From the NCBI GenBank assembly GCA_963693085.1, contig OY856409.1, forward strand, positions 1,539,463,072 through 1,539,527,071: DNA of 64,000 bases, in the 5' to 3' direction. This document shows positions 21,761 through 32,590 of the stretch, in pieces (the stretch's first letter is position 1; each line of letters begins with the position of its first letter). This stretch comes from Alisma plantago-aquatica. Lineage: Eukaryota > Streptophyta > Magnoliopsida > Alismatales > Alismataceae. The position numbers were made by a program, and so were the translations under genes. The notes beneath the pieces were generated by a model. It worked only from the letters and a program-made list of their open reading frames with translations, searched no databases and was not told the DNA's origin.

Positions 21761-23758
21761 TTAATGAACTTTTACTAGTGAGCCAATGTAGTAAACAATG
21801 TACAGTGATGACAGAAAACCAGTCGCTCCAGCACATAGCATGATAGCTACAGCGATAATCAGGGAGTACCCTATATATACCATCACGGATGCAGTGCCAT
21901 CCAATAAGAACCAAGAAACGGAAGCAAAGATGAAGATATAAATAGCGGCAGCGCCTGGAGCAAAGAAAGAGTTCCACCACCACCTGCAGTCCCCTGCTCG
22001 CAGGCGCAAAAAGGTAAGCAGAGCCGACAGTTGTGCACATATTATGATGAACAGCAGCAGACCAAGTAGCAAGAAACCAAACATGTTGTAGAATATCCCC
22101 ATCCAATGACAAACGAACATAGAGACGAGCAGGGCGCAGAGTAAGAAGGATGGATATATACCACACAATGCGACATGGTACCGATAAGAACTAAAAATAT
22201 TTGATACCGCACTTGATCTTAACCAAGAAGCCCAGAAAGGCGCGAGTTGGAGCCAAGATGGGATTTTTCTTGTGGGGATCGTGATACTAATGTGATTGTT
22301 TTTCACTGGAAATTCAATAATAAGGGGTGCCTTTGATGCAAGAAAGCCGCCCAACACAGTGAATGGAACTGCCATGCAAAACCACAAGAGTAAAACATAC
22401 AGGTGAACGGGCATCCCTGCAGTGCTATTCTTGCTTGCAAGTATAAATTTGACGGCAGTAAGTATTAGAAGCATAATTCCAGGAAAGATACATGAGACCG
22501 CATAAGAGATTGTTCTCCATCCCTCAAAAGTCGATTTGATTGCCCCCCATAGCAGGACGCTGATATATCCGCCCACAATACCAGAAAGGATGTAGTAGTA
22601 GACCATCACAGTGAAGAGCAGGCTTGACGAGACCGGAGATAGAACTCCCAACAACGCAAACAGGACTGTTCCGATGGCCGTCACTGCCATTTGAACGCCA
22701 TTGCCAACCATTACGCAGAGCCACATGTAATATGGGGGCTCTCTAAAAACAGCTTGAATTTCCAGCTTTTGCCACAGCTCCTCCTTGTCCTGGCACTGAT
22801 CTTGTAGGAGGGGGAATTCCTTCCACTCTGCTTGTTCCTTCCTCACTCTCCAGCAGAAAGATGTGGCAAATACCAGAAAAATCACTACAACATACCACTC
22901 ACACCAATCGCTTTCTGACTTAAGATACGGACCCCATCGCGAGCTCCAGCTGACATTACTCTTCAAGAATTCCACTTCATAGGTGAATGACACCCTCTCG
23001 CCGTCCCGTATGGCTTGAGATGGAAGAGACAGCCAATCGAATGGATGAAACGGTTCTACAGCATCATACATTTCCAGTTTAAGCATGGCCTCTAAATCAC
23101 GTTTCATACTTGCAGGAACGACCTCGAATCCGACGATTGTATAGTAATGAGAATTCGGTTTGTCTGTACCCATTTTCTCAGATCTCTGGCCCTCTTCATG
23201 CAGCAGAACTCTGAACTTGAGATGATTCAGGATGTAGCTCTCCGTACCAGAATATCCGTAACCCAAAGGGAAACCGATGTTGCTACTCCACCTTGTTCCA
23301 AAATCAAACAACCGACGAAACGTAATTACTGGCAGGTTATCGAGAATCATGTTCACCTGATACAGAGCTATGACCCACTGATTCAGACGTCTGGCCTCAT
23401 CGGCCGTCAATGGTTCCGTGGTGCACAGATACACCGACTCGTTCACATTGATCCTGAAGAGGTAAGGCGAATTGACAACCTGATCCCCAAGGAACTTCTG
23501 GCCCAAATTCAACCCACTCATCTTAATTCCCTCTGGGGGTTTACAGAAGGGTAGGCTGTAGTAGCTGAAAGGGAGCATAGTGTCGGTGGAAGTGAGGGAG
23601 TTCACCTTAACAGACACGGAATCCTCCTCGTTGAATACTTGCATATGGTCGTCGACGCCATAATACACATTGCAGAGCGAGACCGGAAGCCATACAAAGA
23701 CCCAAAAGGCGATCATCAAAGGAAGGAGCTTTGTAACCAGAAACCGTGCACGCCCCAT
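21761..23758 (-). CDS. Transmembrane 9 superfamily (EMP70/TMN) protein
   Basis: Intact 665-residue single-exon coding region. TM9SF proteins are Golgi/endosomal membrane proteins of the secretory pathway. Residues about 8-29 form a signal peptide. Residues 30-285 are the lumenal domain, with possible N-glycosylation sites at 106 and 268. Nine hydrophobic segments follow at about 288-304, 347-371, 377-402, 418-440, 451-473, 530-551, 557-583, 601-619 and 625-653. Family signatures include the V-G-N-G-V-Q start of segment 2, F-E-G-W-R at 411-415, S-C-I-F-P-G, and W-W-W near 593. Length suits the larger plant members. Oddities: the C-terminus is K-V-H where the family has K-x-D/E for COPI binding, and Gln576 stands where a Glu (C-A-E) is usual. 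It is a diverged member, intact by frame and probably functional. It is the only convincing host gene in the window. Confidence 0.95.
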   Translation of the reverse strand: MGRARFLVTKLLPLMIAFWVFVWLPVSLCNVYYGVDDHMQVFNEEDSVSVKVNSLTSTDTMLPFSYYSLPFCKPPEGIKMSGLNLGQKFLGDQVVNSPYLFRINVNESVYLCTTEPLTADEARRLNQWVIALYQVNMILDNLPVITFRRLFDFGTRWSSNIGFPLGYGYSGTESYILNHLKFRVLLHEEGQRSEKMGTDKPNSHYYTIVGFEVVPASMKRDLEAMLKLEMYDAVEPFHPFDWLSLPSQAIRDGERVSFTYEVEFLKSNVSWSSRWGPYLKSESDWCEWYVVVIFLVFATSFCWRVRKEQAEWKEFPLLQDQCQDKEELWQKLEIQAVFREPPYYMWLCVMVGNGVQMAVTAIGTVLFALLGVLSPVSSSLLFTVMVYYYILSGIVGGYISVLLWGAIKSTFEGWRTISYAVSCIFPGIMLLILTAVKFILASKNSTAGMPVHLYVLLLWFCMAVPFTVLGGFLASKAPLIIEFPVKNNHISITIPTRKIPSWLQLAPFWASWLRSSAVSNIFSSYRYHVALCGIYPSFLLCALLVSMFVCHWMGIFYNMFGFLLLGLLLFIIICAQLSALLTFLRLRAGDCRWWWNSFFAPGAAAIYIFIFASVSWFLLDGTASVMVYIGYSLIIAVAIMLCAGATGFLSSLYIVYYIGSLVKVH

Positions 23759-23781
23759 TGAAGCTGGTCTACAACAGATTC

Positions 23782-24511
23782 CTGGGGCAAGTTAAAGAGC
23801 ATTTATGGTGAATAGTGTTCCTTTTTTAAGGAATCTAACAAACAATTTCCACTCTCTTCCAGAATGTAGCGAAGATGTACCCTTTGAAACGACAAATTCA
23901 AGAAGCAAAGTAGCTGATATCTGATGCTAACTCGACAGGATGGACAACAAATACGCACAATATTGAATGTCAGTTTCAAGAGATCGAAACTCAAAGATAC
24001 ATCTCACATCGTAGTGATCAGATAGGACAATAGTTGTGAGCGATTGAATGGAAACAGCTAATAGCAAAAGGTCCTGAAAGGAAGAACAAAAGTTACATGG
24101 CAATGATCGAGGAACAAATTGATACAACTAGCCATGCTCACAAAGGAAGAATCTTTGAAACCAGTAAGCACCAGTACTTCGTGAGAGTTCGCCTACAGGT
24201 CAAAGCTGGTATGTGCAGTTTTAAGTTTAAATACAATCTGGTATGTGCAGTTTTAAGTTTAAGTGTAACGAGCAACTACTGCTGTCAGCCAGGAGCTTAT
24301 CAAGACCCAATCCGTCCAATAAGCAAAGCTATGCCGACAGATGCGAAGCAGGATGGAAAATAAAGACGCGCAATTAAATGTGATTTCGTTGAACCAAAAG
24401 ACGTGACTGATGTCGAGGATTAAGATAAAATGCAGAACAAGAATTGGAGAAGAAGAAGAGTAAATCTTCACTGTCGTCGAGATTGCAGAAAGTCAGGAGG
24501 AGAGGTCATAC
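23782..24511 (-). other. Probable intron in the 5' UTR of the TM9SF gene
   Basis: On the minus strand a strong donor, ATCAG|GTATGA, lies at 24512/24511. A pyrimidine-containing acceptor, CTTGCCCCAG|GAATC, lies at 23782/23781, 23 bp before the ATG. This gives a 730-bp intron with GT-AG ends. It is inferred from splice motifs only. A short duplication (24206-24262) lies inside it. Confidence 0.5.
24206..24262. repeat. Short tandem duplication
   Basis: A segment starting CTGGTATGTGCAGTTTTAAG occurs at 24206-24230 and again at 24238-24262, a 32-bp period. Confidence 0.85.
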
Positions 24512-24650
24512 CTGATTTCTACAGGAGTCCGGGTGGGACGGTTTGGCACTAGTAGGTCGCGACGGCGAACAACAAGCGCATGCGTTGCCAGGGACGGACC
24601 CTGTTTCTCTTTCTAGGCTAAACGGTTTAACAACGTCCCTTTTCCTTCCC
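24512..24650 (-). promoter_or_regulatory. Probable first non-coding exon and promoter region of the TM9SF gene
   Basis: GC-richer than its surroundings, with CpG-containing phrases around 24535-24600 and a pyrimidine/purine-skewed run at 24630-24680, as in many plant TATA-less promoters. No clear TATA box is seen on the minus strand, so the transcription start is not placed. Confidence 0.35.
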
Positions 24651-26829
24651 CATTCTTTTCTCCTCCTTCCCCGTCCCTTTAACAATGTTCATGATCGTTT
24701 TAGTTGTTAGCTCAAAGTGGTCCCCAGATAGCCATCAATCCACATTGCTTATTCTAAAGAACGCCATGTGAGTATGATTGAGCATAAACCGATTATCTGA
24801 ATCATTATCTCAATTATAGTTAATGTTGTTCGAACAATTTAGGCGATTTAATTAATGTATTTTGTTTAATCCGCTAAACGTTTAACGTATCAATGAAAAT
24901 GTTTTTTTATTTAATTAAAATAATAAATTGATCAGTCACAAATTATACATAAAAAATCTTCTTATACATTTATATACATGCATGTTGTACTTTGATTTCA
25001 ATAGTCTCTAGTTTGTATTCCTATTAACATTTTTCGAAACTTTATGATCTTTATATTTATATGAAATATTAGTGTGACAAAGAGTGACTCAAGTGGTCAA
25101 ACATGGTATCCCTTAACAAAGGATTTCGGATTTGAATCTCAACCGCCGTCTTGGTTTACCACCCTCCCAAACAGTTAATTAAATGCTCATCCTACCCATG
25201 ACTTATAAAATCTTCCATTATGGGAGGCCTCTTATACTTCAATCACAAATGTTGGGGTTTCTTTGTAATAAATATAAAATATTCAAGTGATAATTACTAT
25301 TTTTGACCTCAAACGATGGATTTGCTTGAGGTTAACTAAACTTTGAAGGTGATGTTAAACAATAGAATCTTGAAGGGGTTTTCGACACTAATCAGATTTA
25401 AAGGCCATAAATCATACGATGTCATACAATGGGTGAGGGTATCTCCAAAATTGGAAAACCTATGGTACCATTATTCTCGATCAATGGTACTTTACATAGA
25501 ACAACGAATTAGGTTACATTTCTGGTTAAATATTTTTCAATTGCGTGTCAACAATTCTTGTGGCCAAAGCTCGTATAACGTCATCTCAAAATTTTGAAAA
25601 TTGAGAAACAAATTTTATCGTCTTAATGGAATTATGAATCGTGTAAGGTCATGAAATTTGGACGAATTATAAAATTTGTAAATATATAAAACTTATAATA
25701 TCATGTAGAATTTGGCTTTTAAGTGATTATCTATAGCATCAACCAATAATTGTGGAGAAAATTATTCTACCATATTGGTATACATCATAAATGATATAAG
25801 CCTTTCTTTTAAACAAGATTTAAGTTGACAAAAGAAGGTAAAAGTGATTAATGGCAAAATGGAAACTAGAGGAGTGATAGGTAAACATCAATCACAAGTC
25901 AAAGTCATGTTATTTATATTCAAGAGAGATGGAAAATTGAACTATACATGCCTAAAGGAGAATATATAGTGGTGGTTAACAATACAATAATCTAATAAAA
26001 ATCTACGTGGAAGCATGTTCCATGTACTGGGTGTACATTGCCTTTGGCAGTGTGATTTGTTACAAGTTTTCTAGTATGACTCAATATTTTTTCAGTAAAA
26101 TATGACTTCAATATATTTTTCAGAAGCATGACTTCAATAAAGTTTTCAAAAAAGGTAGTTTTTGGCCATAGTCTAGTCTGAGTCACTTCCATATGGAGAG
26201 ATGTAGTGAATTGTATCTTGAACCAGACTCTGTTATTCATATTGTAATAAATCACACAATCATAGCATGGGAATGAGAAGGAGTTGTTGTCAATATGCAT
26301 ATAAATGGCCTTCACCTTCCCAAGAATATTTTATCATGAGTACTCTAGCGAGTACGCCCAACTCATATAAACCATACCTCTTGAGTTACAATCATATAGT
26401 GGGGGTCTCAAAGAGTGTCTTTTTTTATCTATACCCTTGCATTAATGGCCTTGAACCCATTTAGAGAAACTTCTTCCTATATTCAGATAGAATGAAGTGT
26501 TAACACCCTAGGGAGGGTAAGGGGTGGTATTCTAGGTATGTGCTTTTGCACAAGACTATGATTTAGGTGTCCCTTTGAACATATAATCATGGAATATCCG
26601 ATTTTGGAATGGTAGGACTGTCACTACAATGATTAGTGTTTGGGAAAAAGAATTTTCCCCATCAATGAATTGAGTACTAGCTTCCTTTCTAGACACTAAG
26701 TGGATCCACAATATTTCATGCAGATTTCACAGACCCCATGAATGATATGATATCTCACATCCTCAAATCTAAACCTCATAAAATGATTTTCTTGATTACC
26801 TTTATATTTTTTAGCTTTATCTATTGTTG
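24651..26829. other. Intergenic AT-rich region
   Basis: No convincing gene. A possible SINE lies at 25065-25260. Short open frames (for example 25343-25597 and 25992-26315) have no recognisable domains. The end next to 26829 may include the decayed 3' LTR of the minus-strand copia element, but I found no matching copy beyond 37600 to prove it. Confidence 0.4.
25065..25260 (+). mobile_element. Candidate tRNA-derived SINE
   Basis: GACTCAAGTGGTCAAA resembles the A box, and GGATTTGAATCTC about 45 bp later resembles the B box, of an RNA polymerase III promoter. The order and spacing are those of plant SINEs. The ends, tail and target duplication are not clear. Confidence 0.35.
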
Positions 26830-28666
26830 TTTTTTATCATGCAAGATATGAACAAGAGGAAATAGTTTTAAAACTATTGGGAGATCGGGGAAGTAAATTT
26901 CTAAGATAATTAACCTCAAAATAAGCTAAATCTAAAACAACAAAACTAGCCTGTATGGTGGGTTTAGATTTTAAAATTTGTTTGGAAGATTTCCAATAAA
27001 GTATTCCTCCTCCAACAACGAACATATGCCCACTGGTAGACTAGCTTTCATCTAAATCAACAATATAGAATGCATCAACATAACCCTCTAACATGGTCGA
27101 GATCAAGTATAGTGATGCCTAAACTTAGTTGTACCTTTAAGGTACTTCAAAACTCTAACCAAAGCCTTCTAGTGTTCTATGTTAGGGCAACTTGTGTATC
27201 TACTCAAACTACTTACAACATAGGAAATATCAGGTCTACTACTGTTTTCTTAGTACATCAAGCCTCTTATGACTTGTGCATGTCTTTTTCGATCCACTAG
27301 AGTGTCTTTATGGACGTAAGATGTAGTGAAGGATCATTTGGTGTATTTATGGATGTACAATCAAAGATATCAAATTTTCTTAAGATTTATCAACATAAGA
27401 GATTTATGAAGTACAAAACCAGAATCAAATTTAAAAAAATTAATACCAAGGATTACATCAGAAATTCCTAAATCTCCATTCAAAATTAATAGCACCCAAA
27501 TATTAATTTCATATATCACTTTAGCATTGAATCCAGATAGTAAAATATCAACAATTTATAAACACATAATAATGCAATTATTCTTCACAGTTTTAGAATA
27601 TATCAGACATATTTATTCACAACAAATCTAGACAATAAACAATTTTATAAAACTTATCATTTCATTGTTTAGGTTCTTATTTTAAGTCCTTACAAGGACT
27701 TGATCAACCCGCAAAGTTTATCTTCTTGCCTGGGAGCAACAAAACCTTCTAATTGATCCACATAAATGTCCTCTTCAAGACCTCCATTTAAAAAGGAAAC
27801 CTTAACATCCATTTGATGGAGTTCAGGTTTATGGGTGAAAGCCAGAGCAATAAGAACATGAAAGGAAGAGATTTTAGTTACAAATACATAAGTATTATAG
27901 AAATCAGATACTTCCTTTTGACTAAAACACTTGTCTACTAGTACAACCTTTAACTTTATCTATGGAACCATATGCCCTCACTTTCTTCTTGAAGACCCAT
28001 TTACATCTAATACTCTTATATTGGTGGAATCATAGTTAGTATCCAAGTAATGTTTCTCATATTGGACTCTATTTCATTATCAACTACTTATTTTTATAAA
28101 TTAAAATCTAAGGATTTCATGGCATCTCCATAGGTACAATAATATTCTTCTACCAGGAAGGTGTAGAAGTCATGATCATAGTTTTTATCAACTTTGATCC
28201 TAAAACCCGCTAGGTCACTGGGAGCCCCTTCAATAAGAATATCAGGTGATAATTTATATGAAGTTAAATTTGGGATAAGTTCTTCAGAAGTAGAGGAAGC
28301 AGGACTTTCAACGACCTTTGTAGGAACCTTATCCTTAAGAGGAAATATGGTTTCATGATAAACAACATCTACGGTTAAAATCTCAAAAAATAATTGAGTC
28401 ATATTTTAGGGATTTTATTTTAAATGACTAGGAATCTTTTTGCTTTATTGTTCTCTATGTATCCACAAAAAGAATGTCCATAGGTTTAGGTCCTAATTTT
28501 CTCTTCTTGTTATAAAGTATTTTAACTTTAGCCAAGTACCTACACATTTTGAGGTATTTTTCAACAAGTTTCTTATTAAGAAAAAATTTATAGGGAGTTA
28601 TGTCAACAATTAATACATAGTTGGAAGTTTGAAGAGCCCCCCATGCCATGACTAAGTCTAGACTCT
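26830..28666 (-). pseudogene. Degenerate copia pol, minus strand, 3' half
   Basis: Reading down from 28666: integrase C-terminal region (28455-28649, with A-K-V and K-R-K-L-G-P-K), the linker before RT (28094-28402, D-F-Y-T-F-L-V-E), RT start (about 27690-28030, C-K-W-V-F-K-K-K near 27985), then RNase H (26830-27300, with S-R-Y-T-S-C-P, V-L-K-Y-L-K-G-T, G-G-G-I-L-Y-W-K-S-S-K). Stops and frame changes run throughout. It is a different copia family from A and B. The integrase resumes at 35703 across element C. Confidence 0.82.
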
Positions 28667-29349
28667 TGTAACATCCCTATTTTTAGGAGTAAAATAAAAC
28701 ATTTTATGTAGTTTTCCTTAAATAATATTTTGTTAAGAGTCTTAATGCAATTTGTCCATTTCTAGGATTTTAAAGCAAAGAGAAATAAGAAAGGGCTCCA
28801 AATAAGTTTATTTTATATTAATGTGTTGCAAATAGGTGTAATAATGATAATATGTCTTACCCTTTTCTTTTATTAAATAAATATAAAAGTAATGGAAGAG
28901 AAAGAGAAAGATAAAGAAGCAAGAAATTCGAAATTCAAATCACTTGGGCAATAAGTATGCTTTTCCTTTTATAGATTTCAAGATAAATCCTTTAATGTTC
29001 ATTTTTCTCTCTCCTCCGAATAAAGTACACAAGAAGGCAATAAAGAGGTGTGGAATGATTTTGAAAGTGGCAATTATTGTTTATCTCGTAATTTGGAGCA
29101 AGAACTCACCAAGGAAACCTTTATATTAATTATTTAATTAGTTTGTACACTTAAATTAAGATAAGAAATGAAAATATAAAATGTGGACCAAACGTTGAGA
29201 AAACCTAAATCTAATTGGCTAGGAATATTCTAGACCCTTTGATTAGTGAATGGTCCAAATTTGGACTCATTTAGAGCTTGTTTGACCCTCCAATTAAATT
29301 AGGAAAGGTTTGAATATAATTTGATTTGATTATCATTCAATGCACTTGT

Positions 29350-30640
29350 TTTCCCTATGATTCCGGGATTTATTCCCTTGTCACGCCTTCCCCTTCTTTT
29401 ATTTTCACGTGCGTCCTTTTTCAGCCGTTCGATTTTGATCGGAGGGTATCTGGCTCATCCCCTACCTCCCGCTCGTTTAGGCAATAGAGACTCCTACAAC
29501 CGTTTTATTCAACGATTGATTTCTCCCTCTACAGTTATCGGTTTTGTGAGATTATTGCGACTCTAGCTTCATCTCTCTCATGCACATCCGCCGATCCCTT
29601 GAACTCTCCCTCTCGTGGAGTATATAGGAAACGCCCATTAGGGCCGACGCTGCTCTCTCCGCCGATTTACACAGCCGCCACCATACTTCCTCCCCTCCTC
29701 GCCTCCAGGTCTCAGGAGGATGACCAAGCCCTGAGGCTCACAATTTCATCCCTAGATTCCCGAGGTTCCCCGACCTACTCGAGTTACCTTCTCTGGTAAC
29801 CCTGGCTTTGCCCGGCCCCCTCGGTTCACCTCCGCTTAATAGAAAGTGCGGTGAGCATCCTTGTCATCCGTTCTTTGTCTTCCCATAGTCTTTTTGGCTC
29901 AGGTTTTCCCCAAACGCTGTGTCCTATAGAGCTCGATGGACATGCTCACCGGAGCTCATCGTCTCGGTGTTTTGATGCGTATGTGACTCTGGCTCTTCAT
30001 CGCACGACTTCGTGAGGTCACACTGAGTGCTCATCGGCCTTTGGTTTTGAGTTTTCGGGTTTGTGGCTTCGTACCCCACTGTCGAGTATGCCTCCCCTGT
30101 TTTCTTTACTTCGATAATCTGTTATAGGTCAGGAGCTTCCCTTCATGGTCGGATGTATTGGATTCTCTAGATCTTCGCGGATGCATCCTTGCAGTTTTTC
30201 CTCATTGTATCATGGTGTTTTGGGATCTCAGCCATCTTGCCCCCTTCTAGTGCTCACGGCAGCAACAAGGTGGAGCTTCAATGCTCGCCACAGTGCGGGA
30301 GTTAGCTCCCTAGATCCGCCGTGATGCAAGGGAGGCCCCCGAGGTCTCAGATTCCCATAGTTGACTCCTTCTCATGAGCTGTGATAGGAGGTTCCATCTC
30401 CTGTCCAGGCGCTCGACGCCATGTCTAAGGGGACGGGGGTGGAAGATGCTTGGTCATTGAATGACCAAAGTACCCAGCGCTAGGTTAATTCTTTTGTGAG
30501 TACTGCAGGGGTAATCTTGGGTTTTCACATCATTTATATCCTTTGACTACTCATCCACCTGGGCGAGACCGCGCCTATGTGGCGGGCTCTCATTGGCCCA
30601 TGTGGCATATTTCTTTGATTTCTGATTGGTTGTCCTTCAT
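29350..30640 (+). other. GC-rich, CpG-retaining core of the C LTR
   Basis: Clearly richer in G, C and CpG than the AT-rich sequence around it; the second copy lies at about 33275-34560. A TATATAGG at 29621-29628 sits within it, so the part downstream is probably the transcribed R/U5 region. Open frames across it (for example 29599-29799, or 33250-33735 in the other copy) differ between the two LTRs and have no recognisable domain, so I do not call a gene. Confidence 0.55.
29621..29628 (+). promoter_or_regulatory. Likely TATA box of the C LTR
   Basis: TATATAGG, repeated in the 3' LTR near 33545. It is conserved between the two copies and lies in a GC-rich context. Confidence 0.5.
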
Positions 30641-31187
30641 AAATTCATAGTAAATCGCTCGATGCTCAGAAAAATGAGCAAAAATATGATTTGGAAAGGA
30701 TTTTTCGAGAGGAATCCGAATATGTGGTTTTCAGAGTCTGATTTTGAATCGCCAAATGTTGGTTTTATAGGAAATGGAATTTAGGGTTTTATTTGGTGAA
30801 TAAAATGTATAATAATGTGAGATTTGTTGCAAACAGGATAATTAGGGTTCTTTAGACCCACAGAGTGGTTAGGACTCACTCAACCTAGGAAGAGAGAGGA
30901 TTCACTCTCTAAGTGAAAAAGTAAGTGGTCCATGCTATTGAACATAGTTAAATTGCTTGATTTAATTATGCATATATGAAGTTTGCAATGAATGTCATGT
31001 TTATGTTATTTACTGTTCCTAATTGTTAAATTCAGTAAGATTAAGATGTATTGAGTTGTTTATGATGTATGATATCACCCTCATGAATCCTAATGATAAT
31101 GATACCAATAAGTCTAATGTAAAGATAAGAGCTTTAAGAGAAAGAAGAAAATGTTAATGTTAAGCTTATATAAGTACCTCATAAGAG

Positions 31188-31255
31188 AAGAGGCACTTCG
31201 GTGCAACCTAAGAGGCACTTCGGTGCATAAGAGAAGAGGCGCATTTGTGCAACCC
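31188..31255 (+). repeat. Three units of an 18-bp repeat in the C LTR
   Basis: AAGAGGCACTTCGGTGCA occurs three times with small changes, and again at about 35122-35190 in the other LTR. GCACTTCGGTGC can fold into a small hairpin. Confidence 0.75.
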
Positions 31256-31761
31256 GAGGTTACTTATATAGGTTAAGATAAAAGAAATTGATCTAAAAGA
31301 AAATGCATGTCTTTTCAATGTTTAATGCTAATGCTTATTTTCAGTTTTCAAGTTTCTTATATTATAACATGTTCAATCCACTTACCATTTGTTTGATGCA
31401 TGTCTGGGGGCGTGATGCCCATAGGTTGGAAGCTAGCTAAGGAGGGAAGTCCATCTAAGGAGGAAACCCTAGCTCAAGGACCTACAAGGAGAAGAGCTTT
31501 GGTGGGGTGCCAACCATACCCAGTTTATAGATCTTTGTCCTTTTACCATATGTATGTACATGTAAACTTTGTTAAGGTTTGAGAATGAGAAATTGTAATT
31601 TTGATCCTGTGATGGTTTATTTAAACTCTATTTTGTGCAATGAATATCATGGTTGTGATGATCCCTCCCTGAAATGCCAAGTACCCCACATTATGGATAA
31701 TGTTGGGGATTAGGCTGTGCTTCCGCTGGTTATGTATGTAACCCTAGGGAGGGGTGTTACA

Positions 31762-32397
31762 ATAATGGTATCAGAGCCAAAATATGGTTGGCCACCAGGA
31801 TTTTCTCATGATCTCATGTAGTTTATGTCTTTTTCACAGTGATGTCTCCTAAGAAGAAAGGTGACAACGGAAAGGTAGCCATGGATGGAGTGAAGGTGTA
31901 AAATTAGGATTTAGTAATAGATTCCCAAGAAAATATGTCACGCCCTAGAATTACTAGAAGAGGAATAGAAGTGATAAGGATAGATGGTTATCTAGTGTCC
32001 ACCTAAACCTAGCTAATGATATAACCTCTCCACTCTCATTGGTTATGGCCACCCAACTGAGACTTAAAGAGGAATGTCATGAGCATAAGACCTATCTTGC
32101 ATTTCTCCTTTCTTACTGGTGCATGTGGTATGGGACATGTGCATTAGTAGGCAAGTGAAAGGTAGCATAGTAAGATCCCACATCTCTGGGTATGTGCCTG
32201 ATCACCACATATCTAGGAATGTAGGAGTAACCTAAATGACCTAAGATTAGATAGGCATTTGCACCTAGTGATGGGTAGTCATGACAAGGTCGAGTCAAAT
32301 GCCTCAAATATGATTATGGGTTGGTTTAATAAAGCCTAAGTATCGGTTGAGAGGAAGACCAAAGTGAAAACTTATCCGTGTCACATGAATGTCATAC

Positions 32398-32463
<66 letters not shown>

Positions 32464-32590
32464 GCAAAATATTGAGCATAATTGAACCTTGAAAAGTAAT
32501 TTGTCAATGAATGAAAAGGTTAGGTAAACCTTAAGGTGGGTAGTACCCTAGAAAATTTCGAGGATGAAATTTAATTAAGGTGGGTAGTAA
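31762..32590 (+). other. Interior of element C
   Basis: PBS TGGTATCAGAGCC at 31766-31778. A small frame at 31842-31901 (M-S-P-K-K-K-G start, stop after 19 codons) looks like the first codons of a gypsy gag. The rest is non-coding, with a TA microsatellite at 32399-32459. At the 3' end a conserved TTTCGAGGATGAAATTT context precedes the LTR, and AAGGTGGGTAGTA occurs twice (32535 and 32578). Confidence 0.75.
32399..32459. repeat. TA microsatellite (about 30 units)
   Basis: An uninterrupted run of TA dinucleotides inside element C. Confidence 0.97.

Larger units (their letters stand above)
28667..31761 (+). repeat. 5' LTR of element C (3095 bp)
   Basis: Direct repeat of 32591-35697. Contains a GC-richer core (about 29350-30640), a TATA box near 29620, three AAGAGGCACTTCGGTGCA-like units at 31188-31255, and a stable end in GGGAGGGGTGTTACA. 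Confidence 0.93.

Noticed and set aside
21714..22166. 150-residue minus-strand frame overlapping the TM9SF gene
   Set aside because: It is an alternative frame of the TM9SF coding region.
23147..23554. 135-residue plus-strand frame
   Set aside because: Antisense to the TM9SF lumenal domain.
27070..27300. Plus-strand frame of 76 residues
   Set aside because: Antisense to the copia RNase H on the minus strand.
29599..30640. Host gene inside the C LTR
   Set aside because: GC-rich but without a long shared frame or domain in the two LTR copies; kept only as a composition finding.
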